A stretch of 64,000 bases of DNA, from positions 3,162,001-3,226,000 of the forward strand of contig NZ_RJVJ01000001.1 in assembly GCF_003751605.1 (NCBI RefSeq), read 5' to 3'. Below, piece after piece: positions 50,480-58,700 of this stretch. Within the stretch, counting starts at the first letter, position 1. Every line of letters starts with the position of its first letter. The notes below the pieces were generated by a model. That model searched no databases, was not told the DNA's origin, and saw only the letters and a list, made by a program, of their open reading frames with translations. Origin of the DNA: Kitasatospora cineracea (lineage in GTDB: Bacteria > Actinomycetota > Actinomycetes > Streptomycetales > Streptomycetaceae). A program made the translations under genes and the position numbers.

Positions 50480-50694
50480 TGTCCAGCACCCGGGTCTGGG
50501 CGCTGCTGCTCGGCGGGTCGGCCTGCCTGCTGCTGGCGCTGGCGACCGGAGCGGCGACCACGGCGGCACTTCGGTACGGACACTCCGTCCGCGGACCGGC
50601 GGTGCTGGCCGCCGCCACCTACGCCACCGGCGTGGTCTTGCTGCTGGCCGCCCGCTTGCTCGGCGGTGGTCGCGCTCCGGAACCGGGCCGGTGA
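50479..50694 (+). CDS. Small two-helix membrane protein
   Basis: The protein has 71 residues. There are two hydrophobic helices, VWALLLGGSACLLLALATGAATTAAL and AVLAAATYATGVVLLLAARLLG, with a short loop and a basic C-terminus. It lies between the HTH genes with overlaps on both sides. The function is unknown. Confidence 0.6.
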   Translation: MSSTRVWALLLGGSACLLLALATGAATTAALRYGHSVRGPAVLAAATYATGVVLLLAARLLGGGRAPEPGR

Positions 50695-52787
50695 GCGCCG
50701 ACGGTGCGCGGGGGAAGCTGACCGCGCAGCAGACCGCCGTCCTGGACCGTGTCGGCACGGGGCTGAGCAACAGCGAGATCGCCGCGGCCCTCTCCCTCGC
50801 GCCTGACACCGTCAAGCGGTACTTGGCGCAGGCGTTTGAGTGCCTGGGGGTGGAGGACCGTGTGGCGGCCTTCGCCCGGGCCTGGCAGTCCGGTGATCTC
50901 CCGCACGCCCAACCGGTGACGGACGCTCCTCTGCTGAGCGACGAGCAGCTCCTGATCCTGCGGATCTGGGCGGCCGGCGGCAGCCGGTCCCACGTCGCCA
51001 CCGTGCTGAACGTCTCCAAGAACACCGCGAGCCGCCGCGAGCGGGGCGTCCTCGCCGCGCTCGGCACTCGCCACCGGGCGGTCGCCGTCCGCGGTGCCCT
51101 TGAGCACCGACTGATCAACCCGGTCGGCGAGAGCCTCGCCGACCTGTGCACCACACCCACGGCGACCGACTCGGGCCAGGGTCGCACCCACCAACTCCAT
51201 GATGAGGAGACGAACGATGCCACCACTCGCACCGTTCCCCCTGTAGTCCGACCGGGCCTCAGCGCGGCGAGTCGCTTCGAGGAGGTCCTGCGCTCCGCCT
51301 CGGGGCTGATCGTCCACCTGGGAGCCTTGGCCGGGCTGCCGCCCACCCCGGCGCTGCCGGAGATCCTGCTCGGTCGTCCGCCGTTGGACAGGACTCCGGC
51401 CGTGGTGCGGCTGGTCCACCAGGCGCTCGCCCTGCGGGTGCCGTGCGTTCTGGTGATCCCGCCCGGCGCGACGAACCCGGTCTCGGCCGTGTCCGCGGCG
51501 GGCCTGGCGTGCGCGTGGTCGAGCGCCGTCCGCCAGGGCGCCGCCAATCCGTCCACCGCGTACGCGGCAGCCGCCCACCAACTCGGCACGCTCCCCGCAG
51601 AGTGCGTGGTGGTCTGCACCGGAGACCAGGCCCCGGTTGCCGCGCAGGCCGGCCCCGGGCAGGTACTCACCACGGCGAGCACCCTCGCGCGTACCCGGCC
51701 GGTGCCCCGCCGACCGCCGCCCGCGCTCACCTCGCGCGAGCAGCACGTGGCCGAACTGACCGCCCGGGGCTACGACACCGCGCACATCGCGGAGCGGCTC
51801 GCCACCGGTGAACACCTGGTCAGCGCCGAACTAGCCGCGCTGCGACACCGCTTCGCGGCGGCGGACGACACCCAGCTCATCGCCCGAATGCTGTCCGCCG
51901 AGCTGCTCGACACCCGGCACCTGCGCGCCGAACTACCTGACCGCCCGACCGAGCTCGACCAGGCCGAGCGCGCCGTGCTCGCCCTGCTGTGCGCGGGCTC
52001 GCTCACCCCGGAGCGGGTGAGGGCGGCCGGTCTCACCTGGCGCGAGGCCCACGCCGCCGAAGCCTGCGCCGTCCAGGCGCTGTCTTCGCGCCGCAGCCGC
52101 GTCCATGCCGTGGCGGTCGCCCTGATCACCGGCGCGGTCACTCCGCCGCTTCCTCCAACCACCACCGACCGGGAGTCCGCCATCCGACCCACCGCGCCGC
52201 ACCCCCCCCAGCGTCCCACCGCACCGGCTCCCGGCCGGCCGCCCGCATCCCCGCGCCCGTCCGGGAGCCGGGAGTGCGTCCGCACCCGCACCCACGAACC
52301 GGTGAGACCCGCCACCGCGGCCGGCGTTCTGCAGCGCGTCCAAGCACCCCACCTCCCCGCGCCGGGCAGCGGGCCGATCGTCCTGCTCGCCGGGGCGGTC
52401 ACGGGACAGCCGAACTGGCAACACCGGGCCGTACGTCTGCTCGCCGAGTGCGGGTTCACCGGAACCGTGCTCGACCCGTACGTACCCGGCGACACCGAAC
52501 TTCCCTGGCGCACTGGCTGGTTGAACCGAGCCGAAGGAGTGGCCGACGTTCTGTTGGCCTGGCGACCACTCGGCCCGTGGGCGGTCGCCCGTGCCCACCG
52601 CGCCTACCTCGCCGACCGCCTACGTCCGCCGGTCGTCGTCGGCTGCCCTCCCAATGTCGAGTGGCAGGTAGCCACCCGGCACTGCCTCGCCGTGGACGTT
52701 CCGACCCTGATCGTGCACTCCACCCTCGCCAGCACCGCCGAAGCAGCCATCACCCGAGTCAACTCCCGTACCCGCCGAAGCCGCTGA
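50691..52787 (+). CDS. Multi-HTH protein fused to a nucleoside 2-deoxyribosyltransferase-like domain
   Basis: The protein has 698 residues from GTG 50691, which overlaps the membrane-protein stop (GTGA). Four LuxR-like HTH segments are visible: LTAQQTAVLDRVGTGLSNSEIAAALSLAPDTVKRYL (about residues 10-45), LLSDEQLLILRIWAAGGSRSHVATVLNVSKNTASRRE (80-120), LTSREQHVAELTARGYDTAHIAERLAT (345-375) and LDQAERAVLALLCAGSLTPERVRAAG (420-450). After a Pro-rich linker, residues about 560-685 (GPIVLLAGAVTGQPNWQHRAVRLL... VADVLLAWRPLGPW... PPVVVGCPPNVEW) resemble the nucleoside 2-deoxyribosyltransferase-like family (PF15891). This is an unusual fusion. Confidence 0.65.
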   Translation: MSADGARGKLTAQQTAVLDRVGTGLSNSEIAAALSLAPDTVKRYLAQAFECLGVEDRVAAFARAWQSGDLPHAQPVTDAPLLSDEQLLILRIWAAGGSRSHVATVLNVSKNTASRRERGVLAALGTRHRAVAVRGALEHRLINPVGESLADLCTTPTATDSGQGRTHQLHDEETNDATTRTVPPVVRPGLSAASRFEEVLRSASGLIVHLGALAGLPPTPALPEILLGRPPLDRTPAVVRLVHQALALRVPCVLVIPPGATNPVSAVSAAGLACAWSSAVRQGAANPSTAYAAAAHQLGTLPAECVVVCTGDQAPVAAQAGPGQVLTTASTLARTRPVPRRPPPALTSREQHVAELTARGYDTAHIAERLATGEHLVSAELAALRHRFAAADDTQLIARMLSAELLDTRHLRAELPDRPTELDQAERAVLALLCAGSLTPERVRAAGLTWREAHAAEACAVQALSSRRSRVHAVAVALITGAVTPPLPPTTTDRESAIRPTAPHPPQRPTAPAPGRPPASPRPSGSRECVRTRTHEPVRPATAAGVLQRVQAPHLPAPGSGPIVLLAGAVTGQPNWQHRAVRLLAECGFTGTVLDPYVPGDTELPWRTGWLNRAEGVADVLLAWRPLGPWAVARAHRAYLADRLRPPVVVGCPPNVEWQVATRHCLAVDVPTLIVHSTLASTAEAAITRVNSRTRRSR

Positions 52788-52824
52788 CCTCTAACTCCAA
52801 CCACTGACCCGTCAGGACGACCCC

Positions 52825-54717
52825 ATGCCCGCGCCGCTCCACCAACCGCCCCTCATCGACCTCGCCCCCGTTGGCAACGGCCGCTCGACCGCCCTCGTCG
52901 ACCGCACCGGCTCGATCCCGTGGCTGTGCCTGCCCGAGCCCGACTCGCCCTCGGTCTTCGCCTCCCTGGTCGGCAGCCGCCGCCACGGCTCCTGGTCGCT
53001 CGGCCCCGCATCCCCAAAGCCGGTCCCGGCCACCCGCCGGGCCTACCGCGCCGGCTCCCTGGTCCTGGACCAGGTTTGGGAGATGCCGGACGGTTCGGCC
53101 TTGCAGATCACCGACTTCATGCCCGCCACCACCGACGACCGGCCCGCGCAGGTGATCCGGACCGCGACGTGCCTGCGCGGTCAGGTCACCGTCTCCTCCC
53201 GCATCCTGATCGCCCCCGACTACGGCCGCACGGTCGCACGCCTCGGGGCGACCATCGGCACCGGCGGCGTGCACCGCCTCGCCGCCGAGTACCAGGACGC
53301 CACCCTGTGGCTGGACAGCGACGGCACCCCGCACCGGATCGCCCGCGGCGGCACCGCCGCTGCCGACACCGCCCTGGTGGCCGGGCAGCAAGTGACCTAC
53401 GCCCTGTCCTGGCAGCAGCCCGACGAACCGGCAGTCGCCGTCCCCGACGGGAAGGCCGCCCTGGCCGAAACGCTGCGCGAGTGGGACGGCTGGACCTCGC
53501 GCTGCACCTACACCGGCCCGTACCGCGACGCCGTCCTCAGTTCCCTGGCCATCCTCGCCTCGCTCATCCACTCCCCGACCGGCGGGATCATCGCCGCCCC
53601 CACCACCTCCCTGCCCGAGGAGATCGGCGGGGAGCGGAACTACTGCTACCGGTACACCTGGCTCCGGGACTCCGCGCTCATTGTCCGGGAGCTGCTCCGC
53701 GCCGGCCACTACCTGCCCGAGGTACGGGCCTGGCGCCGCTGGCTGGTCGACACGATCGGCGACCCGGCCACCGTGAAGATCATGTACCGGCTCGACGGCA
53801 CCACCGACCTGACCGAGACCACGCTGGACCACCTGCCCGGCTACCAAGGCTCCCTCCCCGTTCGCATCGGGAACGGAGCAGCCGATCAACTCCAACTCGA
53901 TGTCTTCGGCTACGTTGCGGACGCCCTGCTCACTGCCGAGGAAGCCGGTCTCGAACCCGATCCCGCCGCCGACGCGCTGCTGCTCGGCCTCGCCGAGGTT
54001 GTCGCCGCCAACTGGCACCGCCCCGACCGAGGCATCTGGGAAATCCGTGGCCCGGAACGGCACTTCACCTCCTCCAAGGTGCTGGCGTGGGTGGCGCTCG
54101 ACCGCACCGTTGCGCTACTGGAGCGGCGTTCGGACGCGGATTCGCCCGCTCTGGCCCGGCTGCGCGAGCTGGCCGCCCGCATCCACGCGGACGTCCTCGC
54201 CAACGGGTACGACCGGGAGAAGAACTCCTTCGTCCAGTACTACGGCGGCCAGGAGCTGGACGCCTCCCTGCTGCTGCTGCCGTTGCTCGGCTTTCTGCCG
54301 GCGGACGACAAGCGGGTCATCGGCACCATCGAAGCCGTGCAGCGCGACCTCGCCACCTACGACGGGCTCGTGCTGCGCTACCGCACTCACCAGGACGCCA
54401 GTGCCAACGTGGACGGCCTCCGCGGCCACGAGGGTGCGTTCGTCGCGTGCTCGTTCTGGCTCGTCTCCGCCCTCGACCTCATCGGTCGCAGCGACGAGGC
54501 CACGGAGCGTATGGACGTTCTGCTAGACCTGCGCTCGGACGTCGGCGTTCTCGCTGAGGAAGTCGACCCGGCCACTCGGCAACACCTCGGCAACACCCCC
54601 CTTGGGCTGTCTCACCTGGCCCTGGTCAACGCCGCCCTCACCAGGCGTAGCCGTGACGTGGTCACCCTTCCACAGCAGCGGCTGAACACGTCCTCCACCG
54701 CCCCGTGCGCGAGGTGA
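52825..54717 (+). CDS. GH15 glycoside hydrolase (glucoamylase/trehalase type)
   Basis: The protein has 630 residues from ATG 52825. The N-terminal beta-sandwich contains NGRSTALVDRTGSIPWLCLPEPDS. The (alpha/alpha)6 barrel has YRYTWLRDSALIVRELLRAG, a first catalytic-region Glu in GGQELDASLLLLPLLGFLP (about residue 476), CSFWLVSALDLIGR and a second Glu in GVLAEEVDPATRQHLGN (about 574). The set is complete and of normal length, with no signal peptide, so it is cytoplasmic. It probably hydrolyses trehalose or an alpha-glucan. It ends the operon. Confidence 0.88.
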   Translation: MPAPLHQPPLIDLAPVGNGRSTALVDRTGSIPWLCLPEPDSPSVFASLVGSRRHGSWSLGPASPKPVPATRRAYRAGSLVLDQVWEMPDGSALQITDFMPATTDDRPAQVIRTATCLRGQVTVSSRILIAPDYGRTVARLGATIGTGGVHRLAAEYQDATLWLDSDGTPHRIARGGTAAADTALVAGQQVTYALSWQQPDEPAVAVPDGKAALAETLREWDGWTSRCTYTGPYRDAVLSSLAILASLIHSPTGGIIAAPTTSLPEEIGGERNYCYRYTWLRDSALIVRELLRAGHYLPEVRAWRRWLVDTIGDPATVKIMYRLDGTTDLTETTLDHLPGYQGSLPVRIGNGAADQLQLDVFGYVADALLTAEEAGLEPDPAADALLLGLAEVVAANWHRPDRGIWEIRGPERHFTSSKVLAWVALDRTVALLERRSDADSPALARLRELAARIHADVLANGYDREKNSFVQYYGGQELDASLLLLPLLGFLPADDKRVIGTIEAVQRDLATYDGLVLRYRTHQDASANVDGLRGHEGAFVACSFWLVSALDLIGRSDEATERMDVLLDLRSDVGVLAEEVDPATRQHLGNTPLGLSHLALVNAALTRRSRDVVTLPQQRLNTSSTAPCAR

Positions 54718-54804
54718 GTGCCGCCGCCGGGCAGGTCGCCGCACTAGCTGGCGAGAGAGTTCGCCCCTTCTGAGAAGGTCCCCGGCCTCCGCAGAGCGGC
54801 CTCG

Positions 54805-54840
54805 CTGCCCGCCCCCGGCACTCGTCGTGGTGGCGGGCAG
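54805..54840. terminator. Hairpin before repeat copy A
   Basis: CTGCCCGCC (54805-54813) pairs with GGCGGGCAG (54832-54840), 88 bp after the GH15 stop and three bases before repeat copy A. It is a probable terminator. Confidence 0.55.
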
Positions 54841-54842
54841 TA

Positions 54843-55196
54843 GCGGTCGCGCCTTCGGCGCGGCGTTCTTCTGGTCCGGGCGCCCCGCTGCGCGGTTCCC
54901 CCGGCCCCCCTCCGCGGCCCAGTATCCGGAGCCGGCCGCCCGCTTCAAGGGCGCTCCCGTTGGTCGCGTGGCTGCGCCACCGGCCTGCGGCCGGCCCTTG
55001 ACCCGGACGGCCTCTTTGCCCCGGACCCCAGGCAGCTGTCGGGGGGACGGGGGAGGTGCGCCCGTTGATCTGACGGTCCGTCAGCCGTCGGACCGGCGTG
55101 CCGAACTGCGCCTTCGAGCTTGACCAGAAACCCCCAACGAGGTAATATTGTCCTTGTTGGGAGGGGATGGCACCCCCGACCAACAGACAGAGACCA
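54843..55196 (+). repeat. Repeat copy A: 354-bp hairpin-rich promoter element
   Basis: As read by eye it is identical base for base to 59966-60319. Compared with repeat C it carries the same sequence from GCGGTCGCGCC to GGGAGGGGA except one base. Contents in order: a CGCGCC-TTC-GGCGCG hairpin, several GC inverted repeats, a 15-bp palindrome CTGACGGTCCGTCAG (55070-55084), and the promoter at 55120-55148. The ParB-like gene starts 20 bp after its end. No ORF in it looks real. Confidence 0.9.
55120..55161 (+). promoter_or_regulatory. Promoter of the ParB-like gene (repeat A)
   Basis: -35 TTGACC (55120-55125), 17-bp spacer, -10 TAATAT (55143-55148): a near-consensus vegetative promoter. The -10 sits between CCCAACGAGG (55133-55142) and CCTTGTTGGG (55152-55161), a 9/10 inverted repeat, so the element can fold as a stem-loop exposing the -10 or act as an operator. 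The same promoter occurs at 60243-60271 and 63577-63605. Confidence 0.82.
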
Positions 55197-55215
55197 TGCA
55201 CCTGTTGGAGGATTC

Positions 55216-56937
55216 GTGACCACCGCATTCGCCCCCGTCGAGCTGCTGACCGATGAGCTGGCCTCGCTGGAGCTGGACGAGTTGACCGTCGCCCCCGATG
55301 CCGAGTCGAGCGAAAGCCCCGACGGCCCCACTGGTCAGCCCGATAACGCGGGGAAGGTGCTTCTCGAAGACGTCGACCCGAACGAGCTGACGTTCACTCG
55401 CAACGTCCGAAAGGCCGAGTTGGACACCGAGTTCGTCGCGTCCATCAGGGAGAACGGCTTGGTGCAGCCCATCATCGCCACGCCCCATGAGGACGGAATC
55501 GCGATCATCCTCGGCAACCGTCGAGCCAAGGGCGCGATCGAGGCCGGCCGACTCGTTGACGTCGTCGTTCGCAACGACCTCACCACCGAACAGGCGCGCA
55601 TCATCGCGCAGCTGATCGAGAACATGCACCGGGAGGACATGAAGCAGAGCGAGATCGGCGACGCCTACGCGCAGCTGTCGATCGAGCTGGGCCTTGACGC
55701 CGAGGAAATCGCTACCCGGGTCGCGCAGGACCCGAAGAAGGTCCGGGCGTCGATCGCGTTGGCCGGAATGCCGAAGACTGCCCGCGCCGCCGTCGACAAG
55801 GGCGCGCTGACTTTCGAGGAGGCCGAGGCTCTCGCCGAGTTCGAGGGCGACCCGAAGGCGTACAAGCGACTCCTTGCCAAGATCGAGAACGGGCACGGTC
55901 TGAGCTGGGCCATCAAGGACGAGCGGCGGAAGGCGGAACGGGCCGCGCTGCGAGCGGAGACCGCCCAGGCGCTCGCTGCCATCAACGTCCGGATGGTCGG
56001 CGAACCGCAGGCTTTCAGCTGGGGTGGATCGCGCGAGGTGAAGGTTGACCGTCTCGCCGATGCTGACGGCGTGGTCCTGACGCCCGAGACGCACGCAGCT
56101 TGCCCCGGGCATGCGGCGTTCTTCAACGAGCACCAGGCGGGAGACCTCAAGGCCACGTTCCTCTGCCGTGACCCCCACCAGTACGGGCACCACGTCTCCG
56201 GCTCCTACAACTTCCTCAGCGACGAGGAGCAGGCCGCGAAGGCGGCGGCGGAGCAGGCCGCGCGCGAGCGCCGGGAGGCACTGGCCATCTCCCAGGAGGT
56301 GCGAGTGGAGTACATCCAGGAACTCTGCCGCTCCAAGAAGGTGCCCAAGGGGATGACGAAGAAGGTTCTTCGGCTGCTCTACACGTTGGGAGCGGACGAG
56401 ACCAGCCCCGAGGTGCTGGTGTACCTCAACGCGCCGGGTGACGACGACCGTACCGATCGGTTCGAGCGCTTCACCCGACGGATGGCCGAGGCCCGGCTGC
56501 CGCTGGTACTGCTCGCCGCTGTTGCGGTGCGGGCTGAGCGCGCGGTCCGACAGGCACTCTCTGGCTACGGAGACAAGTGGGCCGCACTGGAGTGGTTCGA
56601 CTTCCTGACCGCCCACGGCTACCCGCTGACGGACCCTGAGATTGAGTTGGTGGCCGAACTCCGGGCAAAGATCGCGGAGTCCGAAGCACGGGCCGCAGCG
56701 AAGGCAGCGGCGGAGGCTGCCCGACAGGCCGACGCGGACGAGTACGACGAGGACTCGGAGAGCGAGGAGGCCGAGGAGGAGTCGGGCGAGCCGGAGCTGA
56801 CCGCCGAGGAGGAGCCGGAGGAGGCCGAAGACGAGCTGAGCCGGCATCTGGCGATCATCGCGGGGACCGGCCCGGATGACTCGGGGAAGGACTGGGAGGC
56901 GATGTACCCCGAGATCAACGAGCCGATTGCCGCCTAG
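55216..56937 (+). CDS. ParB/Spo0J-like nuclease-domain protein
   Basis: The protein has 573 residues from GTG 55216 with GGAGG upstream. The ParB-N domain is at residues about 55-125: TRNVRKAELDTEFVASIRENGLVQPIIATP, then IILGNRRAKGAIEAG and AQLIENMHREDM. The HTH follows (DAYAQLSIELGLDAEEIATRVAQDPKKVRASIALAG). The C-terminal half has an unusual CxxH/HxxC-rich region (HAACPGHAAFFNEHQ... FLCRDPHQYGHH), a helical part and an acidic tail (EDSESEEAEEESGEPE). At 573 residues it is much longer than partition ParB. No ParA is adjacent. It may be a KorB-like regulator or a leading-region ParB-type nuclease. Confidence 0.8.
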   Translation: MTTAFAPVELLTDELASLELDELTVAPDAESSESPDGPTGQPDNAGKVLLEDVDPNELTFTRNVRKAELDTEFVASIRENGLVQPIIATPHEDGIAIILGNRRAKGAIEAGRLVDVVVRNDLTTEQARIIAQLIENMHREDMKQSEIGDAYAQLSIELGLDAEEIATRVAQDPKKVRASIALAGMPKTARAAVDKGALTFEEAEALAEFEGDPKAYKRLLAKIENGHGLSWAIKDERRKAERAALRAETAQALAAINVRMVGEPQAFSWGGSREVKVDRLADADGVVLTPETHAACPGHAAFFNEHQAGDLKATFLCRDPHQYGHHVSGSYNFLSDEEQAAKAAAEQAARERREALAISQEVRVEYIQELCRSKKVPKGMTKKVLRLLYTLGADETSPEVLVYLNAPGDDDRTDRFERFTRRMAEARLPLVLLAAVAVRAERAVRQALSGYGDKWAALEWFDFLTAHGYPLTDPEIELVAELRAKIAESEARAAAKAAAEAARQADADEYDEDSESEEAEEESGEPELTAEEEPEEAEDELSRHLAIIAGTGPDDSGKDWEAMYPEINEPIAA

Positions 56938-56968
56938 GCCCGAGGGGGCGAGAGTCCCAGCCTGAACG

Positions 56969-57005
56969 AGCCGGGGGTGTCTGATGGCACCGGGCACCCC
57001 CGGCT
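56969..57005 (+). terminator. 11-bp stem terminator after the ParB-like gene
   Basis: AGCCGGGGGTG (56969-56979) pairs perfectly with CACCCCCGGCT (56995-57005). It sits 32 bp after the ParB-like stop and 37 bp before the next gene. Confidence 0.65.
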
Positions 57006-57041
57006 TGCTGACCACACACCACCACTCCGCCGGAGGACCCA

Positions 57042-57593
57042 GTGCACCTGCACCTCGCCACCACCGACCACCGACCGCCCACTGTCCGAGCCGATCTTGC
57101 TGTCCATCTCGCGGGGAATCACGAAGCCCACGCGGTGCTGATCGCTCGCACGATCCTGCTGACCATGCCGTCTGTCCGCGTCCGCCTGGCCCACCCGCAG
57201 CCCGCGTACGAGGCGTACAAGGCGTGGACCGGTGTGGCAGACCACGCCGACCGCGTGTTCGCCGGGACGGAGTCCGGCACGGTACCCGCGCCCGAGGGGG
57301 CGGTGTCCGGGCACCTTCGCCTTGACCGCCCGGTACCCCCGGCAGTCGTGGAGACGCTGCCCGCGAAGCTGAGCCCGACCCGCGCGCCGCAGCTGCGTGT
57401 CAGTGTGGGGGGCCTGCTGACCGTTGTCACCGACAAGGCTGCGTTCACCAGCCAGCTCAACCTCTGGACCACCGCCTACCGCCACGCCGCCCGCCGATGG
57501 GCCAACCTCCCCTCCGCCGAGGAGCTTGCCGCCGGAGCGCTGCCCCGCTTCGGCGACGTCACGGCTCCGGTGCTCGCCAAGGCGGCTGCGTGA
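57042..57593 (+). CDS. Hypothetical protein
   Basis: The protein has 183 residues from GTG 57042, with GGAGG eight bases upstream. Mixed alpha/beta sequence, with HEAHAVLIARTILLTMPSVRVRLA and LWTTAYRHAARRWANLPSAEELAAG. It overlaps the next gene (GTGA). No family is recognised. It is probably an accessory protein of the conjugative element. Confidence 0.6.
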   Translation: MHLHLATTDHRPPTVRADLAVHLAGNHEAHAVLIARTILLTMPSVRVRLAHPQPAYEAYKAWTGVADHADRVFAGTESGTVPAPEGAVSGHLRLDRPVPPAVVETLPAKLSPTRAPQLRVSVGGLLTVVTDKAAFTSQLNLWTTAYRHAARRWANLPSAEELAAGALPRFGDVTAPVLAKAAA

Positions 57594-58267
57594 GTAGCAC
57601 CCGGCCCACTGGCCCGCAGTACGTCACCCTGGTCACCGAAGGCGGCTACCGGATACATGCCACGATCACCCTGGACTGGGAGATCGGGGCCGCCCTCTAC
57701 CGAATCCCGGAGCTGGGCGGAACCATCACCGTCGGGTGGGAGTCCGGCCACTACTACACCCGGTGCTGCGACGGGAACGCGATCCAGATCACCTACGGCA
57801 AGCCCGACCGAAACCCCTTCACCACCAACTACCCGGACGCGCCGACCGTCTACGGTGTCCGGCTCGCCGAGCGGGCTGTCTTCCACCCCGAGCAGATGGA
57901 CCCCACCAGCCACCGGTGGCTGGTGGTCCGGCGCGACATCGGGGGAACCTACTGCCCCAGTGCACCGGAGGGCACCCAGCGCAGGACCGCCGCCATCGTC
58001 CACGCGATCACCCGGCACATGCTCTCCCGCCCGTGGGCGGCCGAGCTGCGCCGCGCCCACGACGAACAGCACGCCCCCGCCCGGCACCGCCACCACCAGA
58101 AGGTCATTGACGAGCTGGAGACGGAGGCAGCCACGCTCCGCGAGAAGATCACGCAGGAGAGAACCTGGGCGGCCGTCCAGGCTGCGGTGATCGAGCGGGC
58201 GGCCAGCCGGGCGGAACCGCAGGCCCTGCCTGCTCCGCCGGAGGAGCACCAGCAGCTCGCTGCCTGA
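57590..58267 (+). CDS. Hypothetical protein with C-terminal coiled coil
   Basis: The protein has 225 residues from a GTG overlapping the previous stop. The beta-rich N-terminal part (YVTLVTEGGYRIHATITLDWEIGAALYRIPELGGTITVGWESGHYY) is followed by a His/Arg-rich linker and a helical C-terminus (KVIDELETEAATLREKITQERTWAAVQAAVIERAA) likely to form a coiled coil. No family is recognised. Confidence 0.6.
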   Translation: MSSTRPTGPQYVTLVTEGGYRIHATITLDWEIGAALYRIPELGGTITVGWESGHYYTRCCDGNAIQITYGKPDRNPFTTNYPDAPTVYGVRLAERAVFHPEQMDPTSHRWLVVRRDIGGTYCPSAPEGTQRRTAAIVHAITRHMLSRPWAAELRRAHDEQHAPARHRHHQKVIDELETEAATLREKITQERTWAAVQAAVIERAASRAEPQALPAPPEEHQQLAA

Positions 58268-58318
58268 CACCGGCCGCCCGATCCGCCGCGCGGGTTGGGC
58301 GGCCGAGCGGCCGGCACC

Positions 58319-58351
58319 GCGGGGGAGGGGGCATCGAGCCCCCACCCCCGC
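58319..58351 (+). terminator. GC-rich hairpin terminator
   Basis: GCGGGGGAGGGGGC (58319-58332) pairs with GCCCCCACCCCCGC (58338-58351) with one A-A mismatch and a five-base loop. It lies 51 bp after the preceding stop. The rest of the 58268-58491 gap shows only the leader of the antitoxin gene. Confidence 0.7.
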
Positions 58352-58491
58352 GCCCGCCTCCGCCGTCCGAAGTCGGCCGCCTGCCGCGCCCGACCCGCCG
58401 ACCGTCCGAGCACCAGCAGCCACTCCCAGAGGCCACGTACGCTGATGAGAGAATCCGCGTCCACCCGGCGCGAACCCGAGGAGTCAACCCG

Positions 58492-58698
58492 ATGCACCGC
58501 CCCGCCCCCACCCCGGAGGACCGCCGCAGAGCGGTCTCCTCCGCCACCGGCTCGGTTCGAGCCGAGGGTCTCACCCCCAGCGCGGAGTACCTCACCGACG
58601 CAGAGGAGTACGCGGCCGGGGTGATCACCGCCGACGAACTGGTCCAGCGTGCCGAGGCCCGCCACCGCGCACCGGGCGTAGAGCAGACGGCTCACTGA
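58492..58698 (+). CDS. VbhA-like antitoxin of a Fic toxin
   Basis: The protein has 68 residues from ATG 58492, with GAGGAG upstream. RRRAVSSATGSVRAEGLTP contains the Fic inhibitory motif [S/T]xxxE[G/N] as SVRAEG, followed by AEEYAAGVITADELVQRAEARH, the VbhA antitoxin layout. The helix blocks ATP binding in the partner Fic protein. The toxin gene follows after two bases. Confidence 0.8.
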   Translation: MHRPAPTPEDRRRAVSSATGSVRAEGLTPSAEYLTDAEEYAAGVITADELVQRAEARHRAPGVEQTAH

Positions 58699-58700
58699 GC

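Noticed and set aside
54843-55123. ORFs inside the repeated elements (for example the 98-codon plus and long minus frames)
   Set aside because: They recur only because the DNA repeat recurs; they cross the promoter and hairpins and lack ribosome-binding sites.
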